Below are positions 14,501 through 26,773 of a DNA stretch of 64,000 nt, piece by piece; position 1 is the first letter of the stretch; each line of letters starts with the position of its first letter. Origin of the DNA: Limanda limanda (Eukaryota; Chordata; Actinopteri; Pleuronectiformes; Pleuronectidae). Made by a program: the position numbers and the translations under genes. The notes beneath the pieces are model-generated. The model searched no databases and was not told where the DNA came from. It saw nothing but the letters and a program-made list of their open reading frames with translations. The stretch spans positions 24,711,042-24,775,041 of the forward strand of contig NC_083648.1 in NCBI RefSeq assembly GCF_963576545.1. The letters are read 5' to 3'.

Positions 14501-15379
14501 ATGGATCATATGTTTGCTTTTAATGAATTGCTATTATAACTGTACTCTTGCTATTGTCTCAGTCAAGTTTCAAGCAGAAAGCAGAAACATTATCCATCAC
14601 TGCTCCACCAGATTCAGAAAGCTAATAATACATGTTGAGGGAAATGATCTAGAGGGATACAGTTCACTCTTATGAATCACTTGGGAATAGTTTAGAATAA
14701 TAAAAAGAAAAGATAGTTATTACCCAGGATTTTTAGTTTTTCAAAAAGTGTGTGAGAGGTGTGTCTGGAAATATTGCCAGTTGATTAAGCTATGGTAAAA
14801 TACAGACTGAATGTTGACCCTCTTCATTTCTTCTGTAGCCACAGAGATGAGACGACAACTTGTCTCCTTTGGGATTGTTCCCGCAGTCCTGCAGAGGTGG
14901 GGAGCCTCTGGCCTCAGGGCTGTATACAGACCATGAGACAATTCAGAAAAACCAAACAGCTACTCAGAGAGACAAATGGTAGGAGATAAAGAACAGTAGA
15001 CGGCTGATAGAAAAGAACCACATAAAAACAGAACATTGCGTGATAAAATAGTTCAAAATGATATATTTTGTCAATATAATTTGGAGATTATTTCTTGCTG
15101 GCATCACTGCCTGGGTGATGAACCAGAGCATGAACAGCAGCATACACAAAGAGTGGATGGTATCAAAAGGGCCACCACACATGCAGGACAATGATCTGTC
15201 ATCTGAAACAATGTCTGTGTCTCTCTTGCCCTTGAAGGACAGTAATATACACAACCCATCATTGAATTCACACCAGGGCCACTCATGGACATTTTTATTT
15301 GTAAGAAAAATTGAACTGTTCAATAAGTAACACAAACATTACTGAAGAAATTTAACAAATGTTGCAAAGACCATATAAA
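11561..15379. other. Non-coding DNA, one weak exon-like patch
   Basis: AT-rich with poly-T runs. No domain-bearing frames. A possible small exon (14839-14896, plus strand) has a pyrimidine-rich stretch and AG before it and GTGGGG after it. Its reading frame gives MRRQLVSFGIVPAVLQ. This is treated as a low-confidence observation under findings. Confidence 0.45.
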
Positions 15380-15500
15380 ATACAGTATATATGTGTATAT
15401 ATATATATACTGTCTTTACATATAGATAGATAGAAAGACGGTATATCTATATATATATATACATACATACACATAAACACACTGTCTTTACATATAGATT
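15380..15500. repeat. AT microsatellite with duplicated flank
   Basis: Imperfect (TA)n, (GATA)n and (TACA)n tracts. The 19-base string ACTGTCTTTACATATAGAT occurs at 15409-15427 and again at 15481-15499, so the locus contains a 72-bp duplication with a degenerate TA/CATA array between. Confidence 0.8.
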
Positions 15501-16435
15501 GATAACCTTTATTTAGACATGGTATAAACTAATTGAGAGCAGAGCTCTTGAAGTAAAAATCACAATACAGAGGAGAGAAAATGTCTAAAAAAGGGATAAG
15601 ATATCCACATCAAGAAAAACAGGAGCATTCATCAACTAAAACTTCCTTTAACAAAAACTTTAACTATTCTTTTTTTTTTTTTTTTTAAATAGCTTTTTAT
15701 TTTGAAGTGGCTTAAAAAAAAATCCCAGTAATAAGCAACAGTTCTGGTTTTTATGCAAAAATAATCATTACAACAAAGTTTTGCCTTCACTGAGCTAAAA
15801 ATTGCATATTCACACCATTTCTTTTAGTAACTAAACAAATTGCTTTGATTATTAAAAGCTATGTAAATTATTGATTGCTAATGTCAGGAATGCACTTAAA
15901 ATCTTTGTGAAACAGCAGAGGCTAATGACCAATAGTGCTTAATGACAAGAACTGAAATGAAATCAACTGAAAACTTTAACTACTTAACATCTGTCACAAG
16001 CAACCCCCCCACACATACACCCACCCCCCCTGAACTAAACCCCATCGTGCAGGTAAATCACTGCTTCAGCTGCATTGCTTCTTTTCGTCCAGCATCTTGC
16101 AGCAGCTGAGTGTCAACTTCATCTGCAGGAAGCTGAACGTAACGCACCACAGACCCACGGATGAAACAGAACTTAAACTATTCTAAGGTTGAAACACGAT
16201 CTAGCCTAATTGACACCTGAAGTTTATTCCAACTATGAGCAGTGTATTATCTGAATGCAGTTTTACCCAGTTCCCACACATACATATTGAATAAAATAAA
16301 CCAAAGAAACAAAACAAATTATAATTATCACTGTTGCCACTGTTACAATTAAAACTATCAAAAACAGAACTATACAATAAGTAACACAAAACAGAAGATA
16401 CAAATCTTTACAAACTCTGTAGAGGACATATATAC
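15501..16435. other. Non-coding DNA, no gene supported
   Basis: AT-rich, with a poly-T run at about 15670-15686 and a C-rich patch near 16004-16030. No gene or element termini recognised. Confidence 0.5.
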
Positions 16436-16439
16436 TGCA

Positions 16440-16505
16440 GTACTGAACTGCACTATGTATATATTCTGCACTACAGAACTGCACTATGTGTATATTTAAC
16501 TGCAG
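16440..16505 (+). repeat. 33-bp imperfect tandem duplication
   Basis: GAACTGCACTATGTATATAT followed by TCTGCACTACA is repeated as GAACTGCACTATGTGTATAT plus TTAACTGCAGA. Two units only. Confidence 0.7.
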
Positions 16506-17104
16506 AACAGGTGTTTTCAGCAGTGGCAAGAAGCTCTACAGTAGCACACGTCTGCATTTCATTCTGGAAATGCAGACCCAAGGGGCCATGCACAGCTCCA
16601 CTGCCCAGGCTAGAGTGCGCACAGCCCGTCCACAGCACCACCAAGCCAGGGGGAATCACGCAGGCCACCAGCACAGCTCTCCAGGGTGCCTAGAGTGTAC
16701 AGAGCCACAGGCAGTGTCGGTTGCCAAGCAACAACCAATAAAAATTCTGAAGGCCCGGTCACACTGACTGTGGTTGTGGCGCGGAATGGCTGCGTGTCGA
16801 GGTTGTCGGTTGTTCAAACAGGGAGTGTGGTGTCTGCTGCGGGGTCTGTAGCGGCGCTGCTTTGTGAGGTTTCTAGTATAACTACTGTATTTTTGCTGTG
16901 TTACTTCTTCCAGTCTTGCGATAACAGTGTCTCTCAGGCTTCCCAATCACTATTATCATGATTGAGATGATGATCATATTTGTGGTGCCCCCAATGACAC
17001 TTGGTGCCCTACGCACAGTGTGTGGGGGAGTGGCGGCACTGATTCACAGCGAATTAAATTCATTCGCTGTACTTATCAATATAGTATTGAAGTTATCCTT
17101 CAAA

Positions 17105-17395
17105 ATGTTTACCCTCATCGATGCTGCTTAAAACTTTAATCCCGATGATGTTTTCCTACACTTGACATCTATTGCACTTCTGTCCGTCTTGGGAGAGGGA
17201 TCCCTCACATGTGGCTCTCTCTGAGGTTTCTACGTATTTTTACCTGTTAAAAGGGTTTTTTGTAGTTTTTCCTTACTCTTGCTGAGGGTTAAGGACAGAG
17301 GATGTCACACCATGTTAAAGCCCTATGAGACGAATTGTGATTCGTGAATATGGGCTATACAAATAAAATTTGATTGATTGATTGATTCACTGGTA
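17105..17395 (+). repeat. LINE 3' UTR with ATTG tail (Rex/L2-like)
   Basis: This is the characteristic 3' end of a widespread fish LINE: TTGCACTTCTGTCCGTCTTG, GGAGAGGGATCCCTCAC, a 'gaggtttctacg' box, AAGCCCTATGAGACGAATTG, GGGCTATACAAATAAA, then (GATT)n at the very end. The element is 5'-truncated: no coding part lies upstream in the expected frame. The minus-strand LINE at 58925-61690 ends in an internally deleted version of the same UTR. Self-priming ATTG-type 3' repeats are typical of CR1/L2/Rex elements. Confidence 0.85.
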
Positions 17396-20300
17396 GACCT
17401 GTCTGTCACTAACCGATCTGCCTGTGTGCACCTCGCCCATGCTCTCACTGCGCATAACCTGACTCTTAACAAGCCAGAGAGACAAACATCCCAAAGCAGA
17501 GATGATAGTAAAGAGTTAGACCGATCTGCTTCTAACAGTTGTCAGGCAGTGCGTCGTCATTTGTTATGGGGGCTTAGTTTTGACAAGAGGGACGATGGGA
17601 GGGGGTGGGATGTATGGATTGCATATATTCAAATATAACCTGCTCTTGCCAACTTTTACAGGATTACCAAGCCTAGCTTTAACTTTACCTGTGCAGAGTC
17701 CGTCCAAGCCTGTTTGGAATACACTGTTTGCTTGGTCTGTGTTAATGCTCTGGAGTCCACTTCATGATTATTCCTTGTCATTAGTGACTCTCCATAAACA
17801 GTTCTACAATATGCTGTCTCATCTTGATAATATTTATCAGTGAGGGGGGGGGGCGGGGCTGCAAAGACAAAAGGCTGTTGGACTAATGCAAGACGAAGAA
17901 CGGCTGCAGGTATATTCTATGTCTATGTCTACAATGAAACAGCTACAAAAAGTAAGAGAAAGTACACAATTAAAAGGGATTCGTGTTATGTGTTATGTTT
18001 GACCTACGAGCAGTCGCTGTTGCACCAGATTCAATTTCAGATGTGTCGGCAAAAAGCCACGTATGACTGATGATTAGGAGTATTTTGGGAAATGTGTCAC
18101 ACCGGGGTAAAGATTAGGATTAGGGAGTAGCTGCATAGTGATTGAAGTGTGTCTGCTGATGAGTCATAAGGCTGTAGCTATGCTAAATGACACACAGCTC
18201 CAGTCCTGAAATAGCTCAAGCCTCGGGTTTTTATGGTCTTGAGGTGTGAGAGGCTTACTATTGCCTGCTTGTGTGACATTTGATGCCCCCCCCGCAGCAT
18301 GGAAAAATAAGGAGGTGGTTTTTTTTTCGTCCTGAAGTGTAGATGATTGTGGATCAGCACCATGCAGTGATGTGATGCTTCCCGATTCTGTTTAAAGGGA
18401 TTAAGGATAGAAAGAGGACAGAGTTACACAGCCTAACTTCATGCAATATTTCCTTCTGATTAAAAAGAACGGAAGTGGAAGTGAAATCTTAATTTGTTCT
18501 GCACTGAATGTGGTACAGCATCTCCACAAATCGAGTCACAAATTTAAGACACCGCGATTTCAATCCAGTCCATTTGCTTTGAAATAAATGTCATGTGTAA
18601 TAAAAACTGGTGCTTTAACACACAGGTTTAACTGTAGATACCACTCCGAGGAATGGGCTCTTCCCTGAGGGGAGGACACCACTTGCTGTAGTCTCCCTGA
18701 GGCCTGGAACACTCTGCTTTTGTTGCATGTTGGCTTTCATTGTGGAGCTCGTCTCCAGGTTACCACACTGCCTCTCTGGCCAAGCGACTGTGCTGCGTAA
18801 CCAATTTTTTAATGCATGACTCACACTCTTCCTAGAATAAATAGATCCAGTCCATATATAAATAGTCTCATATCTTCAACCAAATCACATAAAACTAACA
18901 CCTTTAACTTTAGTTCCAGAGGGTGAAGGACAATGCGTTTCTGTTTTGCCCCACCTCTGCTCTGAAGGGTTACCAAAAGTCACATGAATGATTTCTGGTT
19001 CCAACTCTTCACCCTTTGGGCCAGCCATCAATATTGGATTTTATATTGGCATTATCAATGAATAATATCAAAGGCAAACTCAGTGTAGAAAGATAGAACT
19101 TGTGGAGTGGACACACAGACATACATGTGTCCAATACGCAGCCGTTTCAGGGAGGTGGTCGTCACGGACACGCTACGGAGGCAGTGTGTCCCGGGCGTGA
19201 GAATACAGTTATAGCTCTTTGTTCATTAAAAAGTTTCTAGTGAAACTAAAGGACATGGCCTTTTTTCCCCCAGAGGGGACAGCACAAGCCCCCAGATCTA
19301 TGTGACACTACAGCTCATTAAAATTGCTGACAGTCCCACTGCCGTTTTATTACTGGCCATTTCCTGTCCTCGACTGCACCGGCCTGACACGTTCAGGAGT
19401 GTGTGGAAATGCAAGCTTGTGAGAGAGGAGCAAGGGATGGGGCAGAGGGAGACAGATTAGCCAAGAGGGAGATATACAGAGAAGGTCCTTTCCTGCTCTG
19501 CAACCAATCAGAACTTGACTAAACTTAAAAAAACATGAGCTCTCAGGCAATGAGACCCGACCTCCTGGGATTAATTTGAACAAAAAAGGTAACCTTGCCT
19601 GAATTCATGTCATGTTTCTCAAGTGTGCTTTTTCTTCCAAAGTCAGGTATTTACCATAAACAGGATCAGTATAAATTATTACAGATGAGACTGTACAGAA
19701 ATTCGTATTATGAAGTAAATCACAGCATAAAGCCTTACTCTAATATTATACAGAAACACACACACACAGTTAATCATTAACCTTTACCAATACGATTAGA
19801 GGAACAATTAACATCTAATTTATGTTAATTATTATTTTACACAGGGTAAAATTGCATAAATATCAAATGGCATTATTGTAAGATAACAAAATAATGTTGC
19901 CTGATGTGGGTATATACACAGCGCAGGGTCATATAGGTTATATCTCTGAAGAAGGCAGTTTACCCTCACCTATTCCAACCAATCAAATATAATAGCCAGG
20001 ATGGGATTTCACGGCTGTCCGTCAATATATGAACACAAGTCTTTTACCTCTTTGCAACAAGGCATAGCTTTCATAGCTTTAAGAGAAAATTTACACTTAA
20101 TCTTAACCTAATCTTACATGTGCCAAACTTATATCTATTACACTGTTTTATGTGCTGTAATTTGGTCAATGACAAGGTTTTGAGACAAGTTGTCTTTGTA
20201 GGTTTTATTGCAAAGATTTCTTGAGAAAGGATCACAGCACAACCAGCCATCACAGGCCTGAGAGGCATGTGATGAAGAAACAAGGGTTCAGACTGGGTTT

Positions 20301-23300
20301 TATCATGTAGAACAGACAGCCCGTGGTGTCTGACAGGTTTCAAACTGAAACTAGACAGATACAAGCTGGGATCCTCAAACAGAGTGCAGCAAAGGTCACT
20401 ACTGAATTCAAGTCGAAGACAGTTCCCCAGCACTAACTTCTGCAAAACATGTTTAGACAGCGGGTGCACATGCTATATGCATAGAGTTCATATCGAGCTC
20501 TAGATGGAAATGTCTGCTATGGGCAAAAACAGCGTGGTTATTAATTCAATTTTCATCACAAACATTGACACTTAACAATTGAATTTGAATCCAACCATAA
20601 CATTTGCTTATTGAAAATATGGGAAACCCATTAAAAATAGATGTTAGCTCTGCTCAGCTCACAAACGGACCAGCTGGCCAGCTACCCTTTTTGATCTGAT
20701 GCATTGTAATTATGTTATGGGATTTGATAAACTGGCATATGTATGGCTGATGACATTTGAATTGGTTTAATTGTAAATATACATTACAGTGAGGATGGCA
20801 GTTTTAAGTTGGTAACTAAATTAGAACTGAGCCCAGCTAACTTCTCTCTATATACAGTCTATAAATATAATCTCTATAAACTGAAACTGTAGACAAAGGC
20901 AGAAGCCTTCTGGTTTTCATTTCTAGTTTGAGCAATAACATTTGAGCAGGACTTGGTTGCCTGTAGGTTAACAGTCGTAGTTGAGAGCAAGTGCAACACA
21001 TTGACGGAAATGCACTGGCTATCAGGTTTTTAATTGGTCTGCATTCATATGCAGATAGCTGTCCATAGAGGTCAGCCAAAAGGTTGTCTGGACCTTCAAC
21101 ACCTAAAAGATTTTATATGACTCTATAGACTGTTTTCTACTATCGGAAGAAAAACAAAGCCAAAACTTCATTGCAGAAATAATACATTAAATACTTGGGA
21201 AATGGGGGATAATCAGCAGAACATGTGTTGCTTTTTGTGAACACCCATTTCACACCTTCATTCATTCGGTTGTTTGTGAAGCTTTTGGAGAATGTAGCAA
21301 AGCAAGGCAACAAAATAATCCAACTCTAAGGTAAAAAACTAATTTTTACTTGGCCTGAAATGTTTTAGTAAAATTTACAATTATTGTTTGCTTCTATTTT
21401 TGCCTATGTTTATCAAGATTTTACCATCATTCTGATATTTTGAAAATAGGGGGTTGTTACATTTTTTTAAAAGTCTGATGGCTGATGGATATTCGTAGAA
21501 TTTTTGTAAATATTGCATATTGTTTCCACCTCCTAACCTTGTCTGTGTTTCATAGCATTTGGTAGCAGTGCAGAGAGGGCTAATATTTCCACCACAGTCA
21601 CCACCCACTCTTAAAGAATCTCAGACATTGACATTACCTTAGTCTAATCAGGTCATTATAATGACAACTGTTAAAATACCACGTGTCCAGATTACACACA
21701 CAATCTGGTAAATCTAGGTGCAAGCCTTATTATTTGTGAACAGTGTGACTTAAAAGGCATCGCCAGCAAAGGATCATGACTAATGACTACATGATGTACT
21801 GTATAAGCTTGGTATCCATCCTCAAAAACGGCAACTCTCTTGCACATTTGACTGGTGTTAGTTGTTGTGTAATACAGGCCACAAGGGTAAAAATATGCAT
21901 TACTACCAATAAAAACAACCACAAGCATTTTTTTTGTGAATATAGAAATGGGTGTCAAGGAGGTTGAACTTAAAGGTGGTGTTAAGACAGTCTGCTAAAA
22001 ATCCAAAAGAAAAGAAGCAATGTCTTTATTATTGAGGAACAGATTGTCCTGAATGATGGATGTGCCTTCCCAACTGCAGTACACATTTGAAGTAATTGAA
22101 TAGGTTTTTGCAAACCATGGCAACCAGTGCCCGGTTCAGGTTCAGGCCTTCAAGAACAATTTGCTGAAGTACCCTGCCATGAAATTGCTCATACTTAAAA
22201 GCCTGTGATCTTGCAGAAATGGCACACCTTGACTCAAGTCTGATGGTATGAGTTGACCCGGTGGGTAAATAAAGTGATTCTAGAGGCCGATGCACACTTT
22301 GCAGTTGTCAGTCATCTTAATTTCAATCATTTTTTAGCAAATTGACTTTGACTCAATAGAAACTAATAACATAAATACAGTTGTTTGAGGTCATGTCCAT
22401 TCATTCTTGAACAAAAAAGTAATATCCGACTAGAATGTGAAAATAACTAAACTAACTAGTAATGTTGATAATGTGCAGTGGCCATAAAGCTAGAATGATA
22501 TTGGTAGCAGCATTTTGTGTGCCATTACAAAAGTATACCTTGGGGTAAATGGTTGTTTTGTGATATTATGATTCTTGTTGATGTTTTCACTTGGTTGCAT
22601 CATTACACTGGAAAGTTGAATGGATGCAGAATTGGTCAGGCAGGCTGCATAATATTATTGAATTTAATGATTACGATGCAGTTGAAAACAGAGTTTTCTG
22701 AGGTAATAAAGAGGTAAATGAGACAACATTTTTTTTGATAAGGGAGGTGCACACTTTGTGTATTGTTTCTGAAGCGTTGCCTGTACAATCCTTGCTCTGT
22801 CTGTGTTTTTTGTGCGCTACTTACCTGTAATGTACTTAACTATACATGTCCTTTATGTATAATAACGTAATGTACATTTTCACAAGTTAATTTTACCTTG
22901 GCCACTTTGTTTAGCCCAGCTGCTAGTGGCTGCACTGCACTTAGGGTGTATTCTTTTTGTTATCGTCAGAGATCCTTGCTCGTTCATTCGCTTTCTTTTG
23001 GAAAAAAAATCATGACAGACCAACATCAAGTTCATATTGGTTTACAGCAAAACTTTTTTAATTATTCTTATTAGATGTGTAATATTCAAATGTTTGATTT
23101 GATTCTTTCTCCAATTATTATTATTTTTGAATTGATTATGATCTTGGGCAAAGTTGTTAAAGCTCTTTGTGTGTACTTATACTATCTTTCTATTGTAGTT
23201 ATGGCTTAAGCCTCAGTTTTCCTGTGTTCTCCTCTGTTTTCTCCTCCCTAGTGTCTCTGTCTTCCCCTGTCTGTCTGTAGTGAGAACATGTGGGTGTGTG

Positions 23301-23332
23301 CGTGTGTGTGAGTGAGCAGACATGGTCTCCGT
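17396..23332. other. Non-coding DNA, no gene supported
   Basis: No domain-bearing frames, RNA genes or transposon termini recognised in about 6 kb. A G-run lies at 17843-17853. Stretches near 18900-19400 have more balanced base use and may hold conserved non-coding sequence, but that needs alignment. Confidence 0.5.
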
Positions 23333-23747
23333 CAGTGCTTAATTTGTAAATCACAAGGTGCCGGAACGCAAAGTACATATGACACCGCAGGGATGACCAG
23401 ACGGGCACAGGTCCCGGAACGCATACAGAAAACGGTGCTGAAAAAAACATGCAAATGCCCACTGACAATGCTGTGGGACTTACAAGCCTTAATTTCAAAT
23501 AATATCGATGGTATAAATTTTATGACAATAATTTACAATTATTTTAGGCTATACTGCACAGCACAGGCAAATGCCCACATCAACACAGGTGGGACTTACA
23601 GTCAGCAATTAATTTCTCAACATAGATCTAACTTGTAAAACATAAAAAATAAAAGTTCAAAGCTTACACTAAATCACATAAATCTTCCATTATTATTATT
23701 TAAAGATTGGCACGGCGGCCTATTAATAGACAGTAAGCTCACCATAT

Positions 23748-26250
23748 TTAGTTGTCCAAAACACCCCACATCACGACCATGTCCGGATTCTCCTCCTCCT
23801 CCCTGTTTCGGGTTTCACTGCGTGTGTCTGTGCCAGTTCTGTGTCCTTTGGCCACCCACGACCTCACGGACGGGACTGGATTGAATTTAGCAAGGGGGGG
23901 TCCAACAAGATTTAAGAAGAGTAACGAGGATATGGTGGATGTGAGCAGAGAGGAACGGTTGGGAGTGCAAATTAAGTTCATTTGCGAAAATCCGCGCTCA
24001 CATTCAGCACTCGCAATAGGAATGCTGTTGACAGCAACAAGTAGCTCCATCAGTTCATCGGGGATGTCTTTTCCTCCGAGTCTCTGTGTTTTCTGTAGGC
24101 CCGTATGACTTCGCGCGGGTTGGTAATGTTAAAGCGCTGGCACAGCGACTCAACCTCAGTCTCTCCATACAGCGCACCTGCGTCCTCGGGCCAGTACTGT
24201 GCGTAAAGCACCTTCAGCTCCTCAATTAACTTGTTATATCCAGTTTTATCAGGCAGCCGGCCTCCTTGAGACAACATACGTTCCTCCAAGTTCTAAGCCA
24301 CAGTTAGGAAAAACTGCTGTTTTTTGTCACTTGATTTTCCTCCATTCAATGTGACACCATGGAGAGAGTTTTCCTCAATTCCCCTCTGGCTCAGTTCAGT
24401 GTAGCGCCCTGGCCGATCCGACATGGCCTCAAGTACCCTGATTTCCCGACAAATTGTCTTGTGTGCCGAAATAATGGTAATGTCTCGTTTTTGAAGCTCG
24501 ACTGAGAGCTCTGATAATTCTTGCAATGCATCGCACATGATGCCTAAGTTGTTCACAAACGCATGCGAAGATATGCGCATAGCAAGTCCACTGTATGTTT
24601 GCTTCGTGATGCTATCACGGTAGGGATCTTCTGATGCAGTTTTGAAATGCTTGTAAAGTGCTGGATAGTTCTTCCACACTGCTTCAACGGTTCTAAAACT
24701 TGATGCCACCCATCTAGTGTCTAAAATCCGACCTATTTTGCATAGCTGGACATCTAGGCTCTCTGCAGACTCCCTCAGCTGCATTCGGTTTTTGTTAGAT
24801 GTGCTATACAGTGAATATAACTTGTCCATCAATATTTTAAAGTGATTTATAGCTCCCATCTCTTTCACTACATCCGCGACTGCGAGCTCAAGCCTGTGGG
24901 CTGAGCAGTGCCACACTGTAATGTGTGGGAAAATGGCCTGGAGCCTACTCGCTACTCCGTTTTTGCGTCCTAACATGACAGAAGCGCCATCACAAGTTAA
25001 TCCAATAAGGGTTTTAGAGTCAAATGCAGGCGCTCTAGAGCAGATAATAGTTGGTGGACAATGCCTTGAGCAGTTAGATCATCTAGCTCTACCAGTTCAG
25101 TAAAAATGTTTGTAGGCTTGTCCATATCTGGTAGCTGAACCCTAATATATATTATCAAGCAACTCTTTTTGCTTAAACTGGTTGACTCATCCAGCATTAT
25201 ACTGAGTTTGGGTGCGCACTGTACTATTTTTTCAAACAGTTTTCTTTTAATTTCTTCCGAAATATGTTTCTGTATGTTTGCACACGCAACATTGGAATGC
25301 AAAATCCTCCCCATATCAAGACCATTTAACTCTTGGCAATCAATCTCATGTTCAAAGCCATAAGCGGGACGGTGGCGTTTAGCCTCCTTATACGCGGTCC
25401 GAAATACGCGAGCTGTGGTGGCAATCTGTTCAGACTGACTATTAATTATAGCCTGTCCTAAAGTGTCTTTTTTAGCATTCTCAAGAATGCTTGCTGCTGC
25501 CATGTGAGCCTTGGTACGGGCATGTTCAAATACTTTTTTTCTGAGTGCGCGTTGCTGTTTTTTAATATCTGGAGCAGATGAGGTTACTGTGCATGAGACC
25601 CACTCTTTTGCGAGTTTCATCCCCCCCGTCTTCTCTGGCCCCAAAGTCCTGACCGCCTTACACGTTGTACAGCCCAAACCTGAATTTTCCATAAGAAGCC
25701 AGGGGTAGCAAGTCTGTTTCACCTTGAACTGAGCTGCTGTCAGTGTGCATCCAATCCCTGACCTGTCGCTGGACGTCCCACTCTCTTCTCCACTCAAAGC
25801 GTTCTCCTCTCCTTCTGAATCCTGCTGTGAGGTTCCCACCTGTTGCTCCGGCTGTTTGTGGACCACCTGGCTGACTGCTGGCGCTGTAGCTAGCTCCCGC
25901 TCCGGCTGACGGGCATCCTGACCTGCTGCTGCCGTGGTACCGGCCTCCTGCCCTGGCTTGGCTAGCTGTCTGTGAAGCTGGCTAGCGGTCGCGGCGCTGG
26001 TCTCCTGCTGCAGCCGGTTTTGCTCGTCAACATGACCGCTGCAACTGCCCTTGTCGCCGCTTGTCGAGGCTTTTCTTACTCGTTTCGAAGCGTCATGCAA
26101 CTCTTCCTTCTTTTTGAAAAAGGACAATAATTCAACTGTCTTTTTGACATGTTTGCATTGAACAGGTAACTCTTTGTTCCTCTCTGCTGCTTGCTCCACA
26201 GATGCGGCAAATTTCAAAAGGTTTGGTCGCGAAGCGGGGTGCATCAACAA
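23748..26250 (-). pseudogene. KIAA1586-like hAT transposase, frameshifted
   Basis: The transposase would cut and paste the surrounding element. Read from 26250 leftwards, an N-terminal Gln/Ser/Ala-rich linker is followed by a CxxC...H-type zinc finger (GLGCTTCKAV, EHARTKAHMAAASI), the first catalytic aspartate in SIMLDESTSLSKKS (about residue 354), the second in TCDGASVMLGRKNG, the WHCSAHRLELAVAD helix, an LDTRWVASSF box, and the C-terminal dimerisation motif SAECERGFSQMNLIC. Three lesions break it: a frameshift near 25025, a TAG at 24293-24295, and a 1-base loss at about 24074 (the copy at 36673-37810 keeps the base). The N-terminal start is the first Met of the long frame. KIAA1586-like proteins are domesticated or active hAT relatives; assignment is by motif recognition. 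Confidence 0.85.
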
Positions 26251-26326
26251 CAGATCTCCGAGTCTTTCAAATGACGTCGTTTTATCTTAATAAACCTACA
26301 TTTTTTTAACATTTTTTTAATATTAA

Positions 26327-26649
26327 CAGAGCTGCCAACTTTTCAAAAAACCTTGGAGTGAGATTTTTTTCGGGGGTGACCGAAATATAGCCGCGCAAGC
26401 AGAAACACAAGTTGCAAACACAAAAATGAAATGAGAGATTTATTACAAAACGTCACATCAGCGGCGGTGTGTCTTTAGCGAACCTTGTCCGCGGCGGACC
26501 TCCTGTCAGGGAGGGTGGGCGTGGCGGCGCCGGCCCACACTGACTTCGCGATCGCAACGTATTGGCCACTTGTAAGAAATCACATTTTTTTTTGGCGTGA
26601 GAAATTGGATGTGTGTCTCACGCCGAAAGCGCGAGAGTTGGCAGCTCTG
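26327..26649. mobile_element. Nested inverted-repeat unit in the hAT 5' region
   Basis: CAGAGCTGCCAACT at 26327-26340 is exactly repeated in inverse at 26636-26649, enclosing 323 bp of GC-richer, non-coding DNA. Flanks are AT-rich (AATATTAA / TATTAATA) and do not give an unambiguous TSD. The right half is also present in the deleted copy at 36673-37810, so this unit was already part of the element before that copy formed. It is probably an old MITE insertion that became part of the hAT family. Confidence 0.6.
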
Positions 26650-26773
26650 TATTAATATTTTTTTCTATGCGAGAGGTACCGGATCAGCCCAAATAAGTCC
26701 CGGAACACGGGCAGGCCAAAACCAAGAGGTGCCGGATCCTGTTCCGGCCGGATCCGGCACAAATTAACCCCTG

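Larger units (their letters stand above)
23333..26773 (-). mobile_element. hAT transposon, KIAA1586-like, near full length
   Basis: The ends are fixed by a perfect 8-bp TSD, GTCTCCGT, at 23325-23332 and 26774-26781. The left end begins CAGTGCTTAATTTGT and the right end, read inward, begins CAGGGGTTAATTTGTGCC, giving an imperfect terminal inverted repeat of CAGNGNTTAATTTGT. Both fit hAT rules (8-bp TSD, CA(G) start). Inside is a minus-strand transposase pseudogene and a 323-bp nested inverted-repeat unit upstream of it. Subterminal GTGCCGGAACG/CCGGAACACGGG motifs recur near both ends, as expected for transposase binding sites. A deletion derivative is at 36673-37810. Confidence 0.95.

Noticed and set aside
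16746..16960. Harbinger-type element starting AAGGCCCGGTCACACTGAC
   Set aside because: The terminus-like string is there, but no inverted partner or TTA/TAA duplication was found, and the open frames show no domain.
24921..25708. Plus-strand open frames across the hAT transposase
   Set aside because: They are antisense shadows of the minus-strand transposase, which carries the recognisable motifs.
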